A stretch of 64,000 nucleotides of DNA from Thermothelomyces thermophilus ATCC 42464 (Eukaryota > Ascomycota > Sordariomycetes > Sordariales > Chaetomiaceae), in contig NC_016473.1 of NCBI RefSeq assembly GCF_000226095.1, positions 3,162,001 through 3,226,000 on the forward strand, in the 5' to 3' direction. Under the pieces are notes generated by a model. The model worked only from the letters and a program-made list of their open reading frames with translations. It did no database searches and was not told the DNA's origin. Position numbers and translations under genes: made by a program. Each line of letters begins with the position of its first letter. Position 1 is the first letter of the stretch. Shown in pieces: positions 1 through 12,139 of the stretch.

Positions 1-989
1 TCGATCGAGACCAGCAGCCGCTTGGCCTCGACGCAGGTGAGCTTGCCGCCGGGGCCCCTCACGGTCAGCGAGACGCCCTTCTTGGGGTTGCGGGTGGCGT
101 CGTAGCGGGTGGAGGAGACGACGGTGCTCGAGTAGAGGACGTCGTCGCCGAGGAAGTCGGCGATGCTCTCAAACAGGTCGTACAGCCGGCCCGAGGCGGG
201 AACGGCGGCGGCGGCCTGGCCCAGCAGGGCGCGGACCATGGGGACGCCCGAGGCCTGGATGACCCAGAGGGTCGGCACGTTCATGGTGTCGCCGAGGCCC
301 TGGGCGGTCGAGTCCCAGATCTGGGGGACGGCAGCCTCGAGGTTGTACTTGGCTACGAACTCGCCGAACGGCATGAGCAGGTCCTCGGGGATGGCGCCCG
401 GCTCGGGGAAGTTGAAGAAGCCCGGCAGCACCATGTCCTCGTACTTCTCGAGCACGTCGAGGTACCTCTGCAGGGCCGCGTACATCTCCTCGGTCGCGGG
501 CGCCTTGTAGCCCGCAACGGGCAGCCCCGTCGTGAAGTCGATGTACTGGGCCGTGTTGGGCGTGAAGGACATGGACCCGCTAGTCGACACGTTCATGCGC
601 TTGGGGAACTCGAAGCTGTCCTTGTACTCCATCCAGGCCTGCACCCCGACATTGATCTCTTTGCCCGTGACCGGGTCCCTGTAGAAGTTGGTGTGGCCGC
701 CCTGGGGGAATGATCAGCAGAGAGCACTAATTATAATTACAGACAACATCCGAGGGAAGGGAACAACAAGGGAACTCACCAGTTGGTCGGCCTTCTCGAC
801 GACCACAACGCTGTAACCATTGTCGCGCAGCCAGACTGCAGCGTGGGCACCGGAGGCACCGCCACCGATGACGGCAACGTCGCGCACAATGGTGTTGGTG
901 CACTTGCCGCCGATCGTAGCGGCCGCCGCTGTCGCCGCTGTCGCCGCAAGGAAGCCGAGGCTGACCCCGACACGCACGATATGCTGCAT
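1..989 (-). CDS. Secreted FAD-dependent oxidoreductase (flavin amine-oxidase-like), 3' end beyond window
   Basis: Two exons: 989-780 and 701-<1; the intron of 78 bases runs 779-702 (GTGAGT...CCCAG) and joins in phase 0. The start is the first in-frame ATG. Residues 1-24 look like a signal peptide (basic start, then a long Ala-rich hydrophobic run), so the enzyme is probably secreted or in the endomembrane system. Residues about 37-70 form a Rossmann dinucleotide-binding fold: VAVIGGGASG, then VVVVEKADQLGGHTNF, the usual FAD ADP-binding unit with the acidic residue after strand beta-2. The rest matches the fungal FAD-oxidoreductase group often labelled beta-cyclopiazonate dehydrogenase-like; that name is family-level and the substrate cannot be told. 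About 303 residues are visible; the substrate-binding part and C-terminus are missing. A CT-rich stretch (about 1020-1042) lies just upstream of the start. Confidence 0.85.
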
Positions 990-3742
990 CTTTCTCTCCT
1001 GTCTATCACTTCTGTTTCTCACTCTTCTCTCTCTCTCTCTCTTCAACAGAGCGTTGTGCTGTTGGAGGTGTGCTGGACTAAACGAGTGACTGATAAATGA
1101 GCGGACGGGACTGCGGGTGAGCAAGAAGATCCCGGACAAGAACGGTTGCAGTGCAGCGCACAGAGTCGCGCGGAGGAACGAACACCTAACCGTTAGGCCT
1201 TCTAATATAAGAGGAGGAGGGAGGAGAGAAGAGAGGAAGAGAGGGTCACGCGGTAAACCTCTCCCTTCCCCTTTTGTTGTTTTCCACCCACCGGGTCCAG
1301 ATTAGCCGGTGTCAGGCTCACACCCGTTACACGCCGGTCTTGGAAACAGAAATGACCTTCTACATACTCCGTAGTACTAGTACGTACCTAGTTACATACA
1401 GAGGGCCAGCTTACATCCAATACGTCCGTACACTACCGAGTAATCGATAGGTAGGCAGTTGGACTTGGGCCAGGGGCTGCTTATCTTCAGCCACTTGCAC
1501 AGCCAGCGCCCCTAATAGATATAATTAATAGATAACCAACTAATAACCGAAGCAGGCAGAGAACCCGGGGCACGGTGTAAACAGATATTGTCGCATACGG
1601 CTAGGGGAGGGCAGAATCGCAACACCAGCGTGCCAGGAATTGTGTCCGAGGAGGGGGACCGGAGATTGCAAGCAACGCGGCGGGAATCCCCAGCGCCGGG
1701 TTCGAATGCTGAAAGCAGGTGCAATGCTACCTCGTGGCTCACCGCCCCCCCACTCCAAAACGCTAGTTAGTGAGAGCGCTACGCCGTGAGCGGAGTGGCG
1801 CCAAGGATTTAGCGTACGGAGGATTTCTACACTAGTGTACGGAAGGAGAGCAAGCGAGCTGGGCTCATTCGAGAACCCCGCAGCGGCTCAACAAACCGAA
1901 GCCAAGGGAATCCCCCGATCTTCGATCTTGGTCTTCGATCGCTCAACGATCCGATCGGCGGCGGCGGCGGCAGCGGCAGCGGCAACATCAACGGCGCTGA
2001 TCCTCTCCATTTTGGTCTTGTGTGCTTTTTAAACCTTGTTTCCTCTAAGGTACCTCATATAATATGTATGTACATACTACCGGGTGCACAATGGTTTTCC
2101 ATTCGCTAAGAGGTGTGCATGTGCAATACAGTATGATTGAAGGACAAACTCGGAGTAGGCGATATATGCCAGCCCAGAATAAATCATGCGTGCCAGGTCG
2201 CATTGTCGTTTGGGTTCGGATCAAGACCCCTGTTTGCAGACGTGGGAGGGCGCCCTTCGCTTATACAGTGGGGTCCAAAAATGGTTGCCCGTCTACCGAA
2301 TCAACCTACCAACTTCAAAGACATACAGTAATTAATCCGTACACTAGGCAAAGTTAAGGCGTGCCTGCATACCGAGTCCGTATGTACTGTACATACCTAC
2401 ATACATACATACGACGACACTAGCATGGACGCCGAGAGATCCGAAGACGCGGACACCGACATGCCCGCAACCATCACATCGGCAATGACCGCAATGGTGC
2501 AGACAAGCTCATAAAGTGCACGCGACATGCCGAACCGAGCACACGCATGCACATGTATGTAACTTTGTATTCTCCGGACTACTACGCTGCAGTCCAAGGA
2601 TGGGAAGGGAAACGCAACGACCCCGAACCCCCAAGAACCCCCTTGTTTCGGCGCGAGATGCATCAGAGTAGTAGCACCACGCCACACCAGTGTAACATCA
2701 GGGTCCGAGGACAATGGCAACCACTCTCAACAATTGCATCCTTCTTTGCACATAGGTCCTCTGCATAAGTTAGGTGTTTCCCATCCCCATTGGGCGCGGG
2801 GACTAGGTACCGCTCTAAAAGTTAGGCATGTATTCAGAATGCAGAACAGAGGTGCAGATGGGTATGCGGATTATACATATCCTACCTTTGTGGTAGTGTA
2901 CTACTATTGTAGAATACTAGTAAGCAAAACCTCGAGGTCGGTTCAGGTACGGGGGCCTCCCATGTTCAGATGGGCAGATGTAACCCTTATCGGCCGGCAA
3001 CAAGGCCGAACTGGCGCATCCCCCTTCTAGTGTACCCCTCGGTAGTGTTATGTTAGCTGGCTGGGAGGCTAGCTGCCTTTAGTCTACTATGGTAGGCACT
3101 ACTGCACCAGGTCTCAAAGTCTATCCTTCATCGAGCAGGTGGACACCGCACAGGGTGGCAGCCGGAAGCATGCATCAAGCAGCACACCCGCCTTGTCTCA
3201 GCGCAGAGCCCAGTATAGTACACACACTACTGCAAGGGACGAAAGGAAGGGACCCCTCGGGTAACGAGACGGAAAGACGGCCCCAAAGGCGGGTTTTGTG
3301 TAGTATGTATGTATATACTCAGCAGTAAGGTAATTAAGGTCATTACGGACTACGCCAGTACCCGAACCGAGTGATGGAACGGGGAGAGAATCTGGCCGCA
3401 TTTGGTTTCGTTTCATTCTTTTTAAATCCCGCCTTGGTCCCACCACTGGGAGAGAATGTGGGCATGATCTACTCCTGGCTTTGTTCCCCCGAGTTTCCAG
3501 CAGGGTGGGAGAGTCGGGATATCAATACCCCAGTGCATCATGTAATTACAGTACATACAAGCAGCCGCCCGTCGCGTACCCGTAAACACATCTCGATCGT
3601 TGCCCCTAACCCGAGAGAGACGACAACGACCACGACGACCACGGACAACAACGGACGGTAATCAAGACGAGAAAATAAAAAACAGCCTCAAAAGAGAAGG
3701 CGGGCGGGGGGAGATACAGGGAAGAAAAGAAGTCAAACAAAG
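990..3742. other. Intergenic, divergent upstream region of FAD oxidoreductase and SAT4-family gene
   Basis: This 2.75 kb stretch has no convincing gene; its open frames are short, overlap on both strands and show no family features. It holds a CT run at about 1020-1042, one TACTCCGTA copy at 1365-1373, a GCG/GCA-type triplet run at about 1958-1985 and a CATA tetranucleotide run at about 2396-2413. Promoters of both flanking genes must lie here, but no clear TATA box was identified. Confidence 0.6.
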
Positions 3743-5520
3743 ATGTCTTCCACCGCGCTTCCGGATCCCTCGAGCTTCCCGCCAGAGTACGTCAATGCGA
3801 GCAACGCGGCCCGCATCGTCGGCATCGTCGGCGTCTTCCACTTCATCGCCCTCACCTTCGTCTCGCTGCGTCTCTATGTCCGCGTCTTCATGGTCCGGGC
3901 CTTTGGGCCCGACGACGGACTCATCGTTGTCGCATGTGTAAGCGTATTGGATGAATAATTAATTACATGGGACACTCAACACACTTCATCATCAGATTTC
4001 TGCTCTCTTTTTTTTTCTTTTTGGCTGACCTGTAATCTTCGCAATAATTAATAATAACCCTACAGGCTCTCGCGCTCATGTCGTGGATCTGTTTGGTCCT
4101 TCAGATACCCCACGGCCTCGGCCGCCACGGGCTAGTGGTACCGGTCGAGGAACGCATAAAATTTGAGAAAATCACCTTCTGGAAGACCGTCTTCTCCGAC
4201 GGCGTCGCCATGGGCCTGCTGAGAATCTCCATGGCCATCAGTCTGCTACGACTCAAGAGGGACCTAAAGTGGTACCGCTATTCTCTCTTTGCGGTTATCG
4301 GTATGTTTGATTTCTTTTCTTGTTCTGCATCTTCATTTTGTTATTCTGATCTTCCTCTTCTTCCGGTCCTTTTTTTGGGTTTAAGAATCTGACGCTCGTT
4401 GCAGCATTCGTCGTGTTGTACTCGATCCAGGCAATTGCCTGGCTCTTTATTTACTGCACCCCTTACTCGGGCTGGTGGGAATTTCAATGGATGAACCCGT
4501 TCGATCCCCGGTGTAAATCCTTCACCGTGTTTGTGAACTTGGTGTACTGGAACATCTGTGAGTTTGATGCTTCCTCCTTTCCCCTGCTGGTAGTCGCCTG
4601 CATGACGTGGATCTCTCTGTTCTGACAAAGTGCTTCAGCCTGCAACATCTTCACCGACGTCGTTCTCGGAGCACTGCCTGTCCCCATCATCTGGAAGCTC
4701 AAGATGAAGCTCCGGGTACGGCTCTATGTGATTGGCATCCTCAACCTGGGATACCTGTACGTCAAATTCACATGAACAATGCTGCGTCTGTCTCTTAGAG
4801 GGTCTCCTTTGCTGACCATCGACAATCTCGCTTTTTACAGTGCTGTTCTGATGGGCATCCTCAAGGCCGTCTACATGCTCACGACCGGGGGCGACCCCGA
4901 TGCCATCTTCGACTATTGGGTACACTTCTGGGAAAAGTGAGTGCAATGCTACGTTTAATACAGACAGACAAACCACAACCGCTATCATAAACTACGAATC
5001 AAGGGTATGTGTCGCATGCTGACATGGATCCGTTCCCCCTGCGCGCGTACGTAATTACAGTCTCCAGCTCAACATCGGCATCATCGCCGCCTGCGCCTCC
5101 TTCCTCAAGCCCCTGGTCGGGCGCATGCTCAAGATCAACAGCTCGGCCGCGTACTCGTACCCGAGCACGCCGTACGGGCGCAGCAACGGGCGCGGCGGCC
5201 GCACCCCGATCGGCGTCGACACCATCGGCAGCAAGTACGCGAACCGGCGGCGGGCCGCCGACGAGAGCCACCCGGACGACGACTTCGAGCTGCGCACCAA
5301 GCACAACGGCTCGCCCACGGGGGACCCCCAGGTCGTCACCAGCGTCCAAGCAGCGGCCAGGACGCGGCGGGCCGGCTCGCCGCACCTCTCGGCCGCCGAG
5401 ACCGTCGATGCCGTGCCCTCCGACGCCAACAGCGAGGAGATCATCCTGCAGACGAAGGACGCTTCTCATGGTATCGTCATGACGAGAGACGTCAGTGTGC
5501 GGTACAGCAATCCAAAATAA
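3743..5520 (+). CDS. SAT4/Pth11-type seven-helix integral membrane protein (fungal rhodopsin-like domain)
   Basis: Six exons: 3743-3937, 4066-4300, 4405-4557, 4639-4756, 4841-4936, 5061-5520, giving 418 residues; every junction has a GT-AG pair and phases are consistent. The protein opens with a short polar N-terminus and then helices such as RIVGIVGVFHFIALTFVSLR. The family hallmarks are present: RLYVRVF..R.FGPDDG after helix 1-2, HGLGRH after helix 3, the YCTPYSGWW segment, and DVVLGALPVPIIWKLKMK before helix 6. The last ~130 residues are a polar, Ser/Arg-rich cytoplasmic tail. Members are plasma-membrane proteins of mostly unknown ligand; Pth11 of Magnaporthe is the known relative and senses surface cues. 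Whether this one signals through G proteins is not shown by the sequence. ORF finders break it because of its five introns. Confidence 0.9.
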
Positions 5521-6924
5521 AAGCAGAGACTTTGCACAACCTGTTTCTGTAACTGAGGGACGACGCAGACGCGGCCTCTTTTCTTATGTTTGTATTTACC
5601 GGTTTGATTTCTTTCCGGCACCATCCGGAACGGGTCAGGGGTTAAGGAGGTATTTCTAAAAGACGAATTTTTTTTTTTTTTTTGTACAGTACATGTTTCC
5701 ATGCCTAGAGGTATATCCAATCTTGCATACGTGATCACGAACCAGATTATCAGCGCGGTAAGCGAGGTGCATGAACGCAACTTTCAACCGACCAAACTTC
5801 ACTTCATCTTACTATACAATATGTAAGGTCCGAACTACATCGGAGCTATTAGAAGCCGCTTCGGCCTCAAACCGTGTCGCCAGGGCCAACAGCCGCGGCA
5901 CACTGAGCCAATACCTGATTAAGATGGCACTAGCAGTAATTAATTAGGGGAACACCTCCGACGAGAACGGGCGAAACGCCAAGTTGCACCGGATAAGGTC
6001 GGCCATGGCCGGCCCCGTTAGGTAGTCAGCTCGGACTCGGAAACGAGGTTGACGGGGCCCGAGCTCAAAGCGGAAAGGGGAAAAAAAAAAGAGAGAGAGA
6101 GAAAAGAGAAGAAAGTTGACGACGTGTCTAATTCCGGAACATCGACGGTTGTATTGCACTCCAGCAAGTGCACTTGGTGTCGTTTGCGTGCGTAGAATGA
6201 TGGCGGAGCATACCTGGCTAATGGGGTGGCGGACCAGCCCCTAAAATAAGAGAGATGGCCGTCTGGGGCCGGGGCGGGCGCGGGCCGTTTTGATTCTATC
6301 CTTGGCTTCTGGTGCCCGGCCCCACCGAGATAACGGGCCTCCGGCTCGGGTCGGCGGCCCCACTCTGCCAACGGCGATGTCCCATCATCATCCTCGTCCC
6401 AATCTCAACAAGGTTTCGAATCTTGAAAGGTCCAATGTATCTTGCAATTTGAAACATGCAAATAGCGGTCCTGTGTTGCGGGAAGTTTTAGGGAAAAGGT
6501 TCGGCGAAACAGCAATCGTGCCACAATCAAACCTTACTGTAGTTAGTGAGCAGGAACCGCGGACCAGCCTCTGGACGCTGTGTCAGAAATAAGGGGAGAT
6601 TGGTACGTATACACTCAAGTTCAAGTTGAGCATCCTCTGGCCAGGAGGGTCGAGACTAGAGTTTTCTCCTCCCTGCGACCCAACACCAACAGCCACCCTT
6701 GTAAGGGAAGGCTGCCCTATCTATCTATATAGTCGGATCGAGCCCCCCCGGTCCGGCTCCAAAACTCTCTCGTCAGTAATGTCCGACAACTCCACGCACT
6801 TCACCATAACCTCCACAACAGTTCCCCCCCGGCGGTCACTTGCCAATCCTTCTCGAGACCCACCCGATCCCCAACACCCCAGCACCCCCGCACCTCAGAC
6901 AGACACATACTAGTACACGCACCA
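5521..6924. other. Intergenic region upstream of the AA9 LPMO
   Basis: No gene is supported here. A T16 run at 5668-5683 follows the SAT4-family stop and may sit in its 3' region. A purine-rich stretch lies at about 6078-6112. Two CCCCAC hexamers (6320-6325 and 6358-6363) fit the degenerate CreA/Cre1 carbon-repressor site SYGGRG on the other strand; such hexamers are common by chance. A TATATA lies at 6726-6731. Confidence 0.55.
6726..6731 (+). promoter_or_regulatory. Possible TATA box of the AA9 LPMO gene
   Basis: TATATA sits 194 bases upstream of the LPMO start codon in otherwise GC-rich DNA, with pyrimidine-rich sequence between it and the ATG. Position and motif only; no transcription start is known. 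Confidence 0.35.
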
Positions 6925-7662
6925 ATGCTCCTCCTCACCCTAGCCACACTCGTCACCCTCCTGGCGCGCCACGTCTCGGCTCACGCCCGGCTGTTCCGCG
7001 TCTCTGTCGACGGGAAAGACCAGGGCGACGGGCTGAACAAGTACATCCGCTCGCCGGCGACCAACGACCCCGTGCGCGACCTCTCGAGCGCCGCCATCGT
7101 GTGCAACACCCAGGGGTCCAAGGCCGCCCCGGACTTCGTCAGGGCCGCGGCCGGCGACAAGCTGACCTTCCTCTGGGCGCACGACAACCCGGACGACCCG
7201 GCCGACTACGTCCTCGACCCGTCCCACAAGGGCGCCATCCTGACCTACGTCGCCGCCTACCCCTCCGGGGACCCGACCGGCCCCATCTGGAGCAAGCTTG
7301 CCGAGGAAGGATTCACCGGCGGGCAGTGGGCGACCATCAAGATGATCGACAACGGCGGCAAGGTCGACGTGACGCTGCCCGAGGCCCTTGCGCCGGGAAA
7401 GTACCTGATCCGCCAGGAGCTGCTGGCCCTGCACCGGGCCGACTTTGCCTGCGACGACCCGGCCCACCCCAACCGCGGCGCCGAGTCGTACCCCAACTGC
7501 GTCCAGGTGGAGGTGTCGGGCAGCGGCGACAAGAAGCCGGACCAGAACTTTGACTTCAACAAGGGCTATACCTGCGATAACAAAGGACTCCACTTTAAGA
7601 TCTACATCGGTCAGGACAGCCAGTATGTGGCCCCGGGGCCGCGGCCTTGGAATGGGAGCTGA
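6925..7662 (+). CDS. AA9 lytic polysaccharide monooxygenase (former GH61), no CBM
   Basis: Intronless, 245 residues. Residues 1-19 are a signal peptide; cleavage after ...HVSA exposes His20 as the new N-terminus, required for the copper histidine brace. His101 (DPSHKGAILTYVA) is the second brace histidine and Tyr189 (GAESYPNC) the axial tyrosine. His170 (LLALH) is the conserved second-sphere histidine. Cys60 and Cys192 are placed for the common AA9 disulfide. Family role: secreted, copper-dependent oxidative cleavage of cellulose or hemicellulose using peroxide or O2 plus a reductant. Odd points: the second-sphere Gln of the usual GAQFY motif is Glu187 here, and the loop between His170 and that motif is about eight residues longer than usual, with an extra Cys176. 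There is no C-terminal CBM1 or linker; the protein ends soon after QYVAPGP. Regiospecificity cannot be read from sequence. Confidence 0.93.
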   Translation: MLLLTLATLVTLLARHVSAHARLFRVSVDGKDQGDGLNKYIRSPATNDPVRDLSSAAIVCNTQGSKAAPDFVRAAAGDKLTFLWAHDNPDDPADYVLDPSHKGAILTYVAAYPSGDPTGPIWSKLAEEGFTGGQWATIKMIDNGGKVDVTLPEALAPGKYLIRQELLALHRADFACDDPAHPNRGAESYPNCVQVEVSGSGDKKPDQNFDFNKGYTCDNKGLHFKIYIGQDSQYVAPGPRPWNGS

Positions 7663-8203
7663 GAGGTTCCGGCCCGGGTTTTGGGCACCTTGATCGGAGG
7701 CGGGACGCGAGTAATCTCCCTTGATTTGCTGATATAGATCTGTATTTCGTTCACCATCCCTTCTCGTTCTTAGATGTTTTGTTCGATAATAATCCGATTG
7801 TCGTCACGAAACGCACCACACGCAGCCGCGTGCAAGAGTAGGCCATCGTGTGAAGACCCTTTGTGTATAGCTGTCTGACCCGAAGCCTGAGAGTGTATGT
7901 CCATGTTGTCCGGTAAGAGATTTTCATAAGATGATTGGGTATCCAGCGGTGAAAAGAGAAACGAGGCTTGCGCTTTATCTCGTGTCGAAGGGCATCAGCG
8001 AAAGAATAACATGACGCATCGTCTGGTGCGTGACCGATTCCAGTATTTGTAATGGCGTAGACAATGACGGTCCCAAGGGGGCGGCGCAGGCACACACTTG
8101 CGGCTGGCCGGACAAGGGGCCCAATTACCAGCTCCAGCTGGCAGCCGCAGCAGCATGGAAGGTAGGCAACATGGCCTTCCTCAATTCCCCCGGCCTCCTC
8201 TCT
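7663..8203. other. Intergenic, between convergent AA9 LPMO and GT32 genes
   Basis: This 541-base gap separates two 3' ends. I see only short overlapping open frames and no repeat; it most likely holds both 3' untranslated regions. Confidence 0.55.
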
Positions 8204-9430
8204 TTAAACCACGCTGCTGCCGGGATGCTTGCTCAACCGCGTGTAACCGACGCGGTACCTGCGCAGGCACCTCAGCGCGGTCCAAGCCACGAGCCAGATG
8301 CCGGCAAAGAGCAGGGCAAAGAAGAGGAGCAGGTGGTCGCCAATGGCGGCAAACAGCTCGTTGTCCCAATTGTTCCACGTCCCGCCGCCGCCCTCCTGGT
8401 GAGAGAAGAAGACCCAGGGGTCCGCGCCGGGCGCCATGTCCATCATGACGCGGTAGAGGCGATGCTCGTGCTCGTACCCGTGCCCGTCCGCGCCCGCGGG
8501 GCTGCTGCTACCGGGCTTGGGGAGCAGCGCGTGGTACTCCTCCCAGATGGCCGTCAGGAACCACTGGCCGCTCGCGTACATGATGGTGACGTACGGCAGC
8601 GGCCACTTCCAGTCGTACGGAATCAGCGACAGCGTCAGGCGGTGCCAGAACGGGTGGCCCGGCCGCGAGGCGAGGATATTGTTGCTGAGCGCGCCACGGC
8701 CGCCGTCCGTCACCCAGAGGGGGTAGTAGAGGAGCGGGGTCAGGTCGGTTTTGCAGCCCTGGGGGCGAAGGGTCAGGCAGAGGTCAGCATTATCTAGCAG
8801 GGTACGGGCAAGAAGAAGCCGCGTTCTCGAGAAAAGGCCACGATTCCACATACGTTGTCCAGGTCCATGTAGATGCCACCGTAATGCTGCATGAGAAAGT
8901 ACCGGACCGTATCGACGCGCTGCACGGGGTACCGGTAACCGTCGTAGGTCTTCAAGAACCACGGGTACTCCCGCTCGATGAATTCTCGCGATTCTTTCTC
9001 GGTCCATAGCTGGAATCATCCCGAGCGTCAGTACATAGTCTGAGATGTCGATTGGTTGGTTGAAACAACACGGGTGTCATGAGGAATGCGGAATGCGGAA
9101 TGGAGGAAGGCGCACCTTGAATTCGAAGTCCGGGTTCGTATCGATGCACGTCTGCCGCATAGCAGCCATGTCCGCCGGCAGCGTGTCGTTTCCGGGCTCA
9201 CGCCAATTGTGGAAGACATTATGGATAATCTTGGGAATGTATTGTCGGCGGGCACCACTGGGGCCGGCCGAGTCCACTGCGGCGGTAGCGACCTCGGGTT
9301 GCGTCAGGCGGATTCCGGAATGCTCGAAGAAGAGGGATCGAAAGAAGAGCAATCGCGAGATGGCATGTCCGAGAAAGACCAGGAGGGCAATGGCCCAGAG
9401 AACGAAGGACAGCCTAAGAGGGATGCGCAT
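8204..9430 (-). CDS. sur1: GT32 mannosyltransferase, mannosylinositol phosphorylceramide synthase-like (Sur1/Csg1/Csh1 family)
   Basis: Three exons on the minus strand: 9430-9116, 9009-8854, 8758-8204, all joined in phase 0, giving 341 residues. A second in-frame start would be 36 bases upstream, but the ATG at 9430 directly precedes the N-terminal membrane helix. Residues about 6-30 are a signal anchor. The catalytic GT32 core includes IPKIIHNVFHNW (about 60-70), the DxD motif YMDLDNGC (Asp154, Asp156; the second intron splits it just after Asn157) and a following KTDLTPLL. A second hydrophobic helix (LLLFFALLFAGIWLVAW) lies near the C-terminus with a short basic tail, as in Sur1/Csh1 and unlike Och1, which has only the N-terminal anchor. 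Known family role: transfer of mannose from GDP-mannose to inositol phosphorylceramide in the Golgi, with a Csg2 partner. The subfamily call rests on topology and the DLDNGC context; the substrate is inferred. Confidence 0.82.
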
Positions 9431-10618
9431 CTTGCACTGCACTTTTGCCGGCGGCAGCGACCTCAAATTGCACCCTGTTATCGGTCATCTGAAAAGAAAG
9501 TTGAAGTTGGACCCCTGGTACAATACATAAACTCAACAGGGGTAGTTATGGGCAGGTCACACACGGGCCGCGCGCTGCAGATCACCAAGGCATCGGCGGG
9601 TGGGTCAGCTGCGCTGTGCCACTGCAACGCGCGTCCCATGTTTCACAAATACACTTACGCAGTGGGGAAGTCGCATCGTTTCATGCGCAACATACTACGG
9701 ATTAACTAGAGGAGAAGAACTGTTCTTTGTTAATACTCCGTATGTATGTGCATACAACGTCAAAGTACTCTGTAGTATCCTACGGATTACTGTTGGTACC
9801 TCTCTCCAATCCACACGGCCATACTTAACTGGTATCGTTATACGTGCTGTAATCCGTACTTCTTCACTTAACGCAATTAGTGCGAGGTAGAGACACAGTA
9901 AGGTGTCTTAGGTAAGGGCAGGCTGTTACATAACGTTACACGGCTTCTTGTACACCTATCCGACGGGCTCCCACTCCACGCAGTAATGTACTTACTACAT
10001 ACACTAGTCTATTGGCCATAACGGATACTCTAGTTCTTGAAACTGCCATATACAAGTCCCCAGTCATTATACTGTACGGAGTACCGGTAAAACACCAAGC
10101 CTCAGCCCCCACAAACCGGCGGCGCACTAGATATGTGCGGGACCCGGGTGCCCAATCCAAGCAATGTGCTACAACTGATCAACAATAGGTGCCACTGCAC
10201 CCTGGGCACGGTGCCAACAACCCTACACTAGCACAAACACATCTGGTACCAAAAACGTGTGTGCGAGTCCTGCCAGGTTCCCCTCGCTGTTTCGCTCACA
10301 GCAACACGTCCTCCGCGATCTGCCGTCCACAAGCCCGCGGATATCCCCAGCACACCTGCTTCTGGGTTTCTTGGAGGATCCCGCAAGTGTGTGTCAGGCC
10401 ATGTGCTACGGCTCATTATGCGGTGACATCCGACTTTTTTGACTATTGGCCGGCGAGCTATTCGAGCTGAATCGAGCGCGCTGCTCTCTTTCATCCCGGT
10501 TGCTCTGAACCATGGCCCGGCCTCGATCGACATGGTCTCACGGCCTCGAAGCCCAGTAGTTGAGAAGACACTGGGCGAGAAGAGGTAAGTAACTCCATTC
10601 CCTGTTGTAGCGTCCAGC
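9431..10618. other. Intergenic region upstream of the GT32 gene
   Basis: No coding gene is supported. Between about 9680 and 10160 the base composition changes and short TAC/GTA-rich words recur, including TACTCCGTA at 9734-9742, TACGGAGTA at 10075-10083 and several TACGGATTA-like variants. This patch resembles the other motif-bearing gaps of the window. Confidence 0.55.
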
Positions 10619-12139
10619 TCAATGATGGATACATTTAGCGCCCAACTGTTTCGCCCGTCGGAGGTTAATGCCCGAGACTTGGCCGGTCTCTTCCTTGCCG
10701 ACGATCATCCAGTGACTGACAAGGCAAAGTTTCGTCTGAGCGTCCCAGGACCACGCCAGAGAGGACCGGGACCGGCGCTTAAAGTGCTTCTCGCAATCCT
10801 CCGCCGTCTTGACGTTCGATATCTCCAGGGTGGACTCGTCAGGGTCACCGACGTGGTCCCAGTTGTGGCTGGCAGCGGCACCTGCCTGTTCCCAGGGCGG
10901 CGTTTTGCCGTAGATCTCCCATAGATCGCCCCACAAGACCGGTTTGCTCACGTTTCGGAAGTAGTCGCCGACCTCCCTCATGGCCGCAGGGGACGGTAGC
11001 TTGTGAAAAGAGACGAGGGGCGAGCACAGCCTATCCGCGCGGATCTTGGTGAGCAGGGGCGGCTCGCCGTTGAACAGGTGGCTGTATGTCTCGTCGAGAT
11101 AGATGCCATGCTTGAGCAGTGCTTTCGCCAGCAGCCGGTCGCCCCATGTCTCATCCAGGGAGTCGACGTAGATCGGCTTGAGAGCGCGCTGGTTCATGAT
11201 TAGGGTACGGATCGCTGCTTGCGAGAGGATGACGGCAGATCCTCCGTGAGCGAAGCGGGCCTTGAAATCGCCAACGGCGTTTCCGAGGTAATGCGGCCGC
11301 TCGGGGTTCAGGTGCCCCAGAAGGGGCTTGAGCGACGGCTGGATGATGTACGTGTCGTCGTCTACCAAGAGGTACCACTTCTTGTGGGGATACACCTGAT
11401 AGACCATCTCCAAGCCCGAGATGAACTGGGACCATGTTAGCCGCCCTCAAAGGCCAAAACGATACTGGGACCCCGGGGAGGGGGGGGGGGGGATGTGCTT
11501 GCTGACCTTCATCGCATCCAATTCCCAGCCGAAGCCTCGGCAGAGGTGCAAAGCCGTCGCCTCGTCACCCTTGTAGATGGCCTCCGCTAGCTGACTGTAC
11601 CTGGTGACCCTCGGGTGTTCCCCGTAGGCGCCCAGATGAAAGCGGAGGGAGTGGGCCACTGCGTCGTGCACATGGAGTCCCCTTGTGTTATCCTTGTCGG
11701 TGAAGGTGATGTCGCCCTCAGAATCGGCGATGACAAATATGTCCTTGAACTCGTTTCCCGCGCTTAGAGCATCGAGCCAAGCCGGCACCCTCTCTCTCGT
11801 GCCATACCCCGTTTTCAGGATGACGACGACATCCTGGCCGAGGTCGACAGGGTGCTTGGGCCGAGAATAGACCCATCTCTCGCTCGGGCGCGATACCAGA
11901 GCCGCCTTGAGCCTCTTCGCATTCCACCGGAAAGCCAACCGGACGACGTTATCATACGGCAGTACCAGCCACAGAAAAAAGAAGACAAGCAGGGCAACGC
12001 TGAGCGACGACCGCAGGCGTAGCCGAGGACGCGGTCGAGGACGCGCCCTGGGGCCCATGCCCACACGGTGCCACGATGACATGCTAATGAACGAGCTCAA
12101 GTCGGTCAGTCTGGGCAGACATTTCAACAGCGGTGCCAT
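10619..12139 (-). CDS. Fringe-like / GT31-related type II membrane glycosyltransferase
   Basis: Two exons: 12139-11507 and 11425-10619, intron 11506-11426 (GTCAGC...CCCAG), phase 0, 479 residues. The first in-frame ATG is 12139; the frame is open upstream but has no ATG there. After a short, Arg-rich cytosolic tail (residues about 25-42) comes a signal anchor SVALLVFFFLWLVLP, so this is a type II Golgi/ER membrane protein with a lumenal catalytic domain. The donor-binding motif is WYLLVDDDTYI in exon 2 (DDD), followed by YLGNAVGDFKARFAHGGSAVILS, which matches Fringe/DUF604-type beta-1,3-glycosyltransferases, and by WGDRLLAKAL. Fungal relatives are usually annotated as glycosyltransferase family 31; donor and acceptor sugars are unknown. 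The intron carries a run of 13 C on the sense strand (plus-strand G13 at 11480-11492). Confidence 0.8.

Noticed and set aside
1698-1708. GGTTCGAAT-type B box, possible tRNA
   Set aside because: Flanking bases do not pair as a T stem and there is no A box upstream.
8030-8797. 255-residue plus-strand open frame
   Set aside because: It is antisense to the GT32 gene, whose exons, membrane helices and DxD motif are clear.
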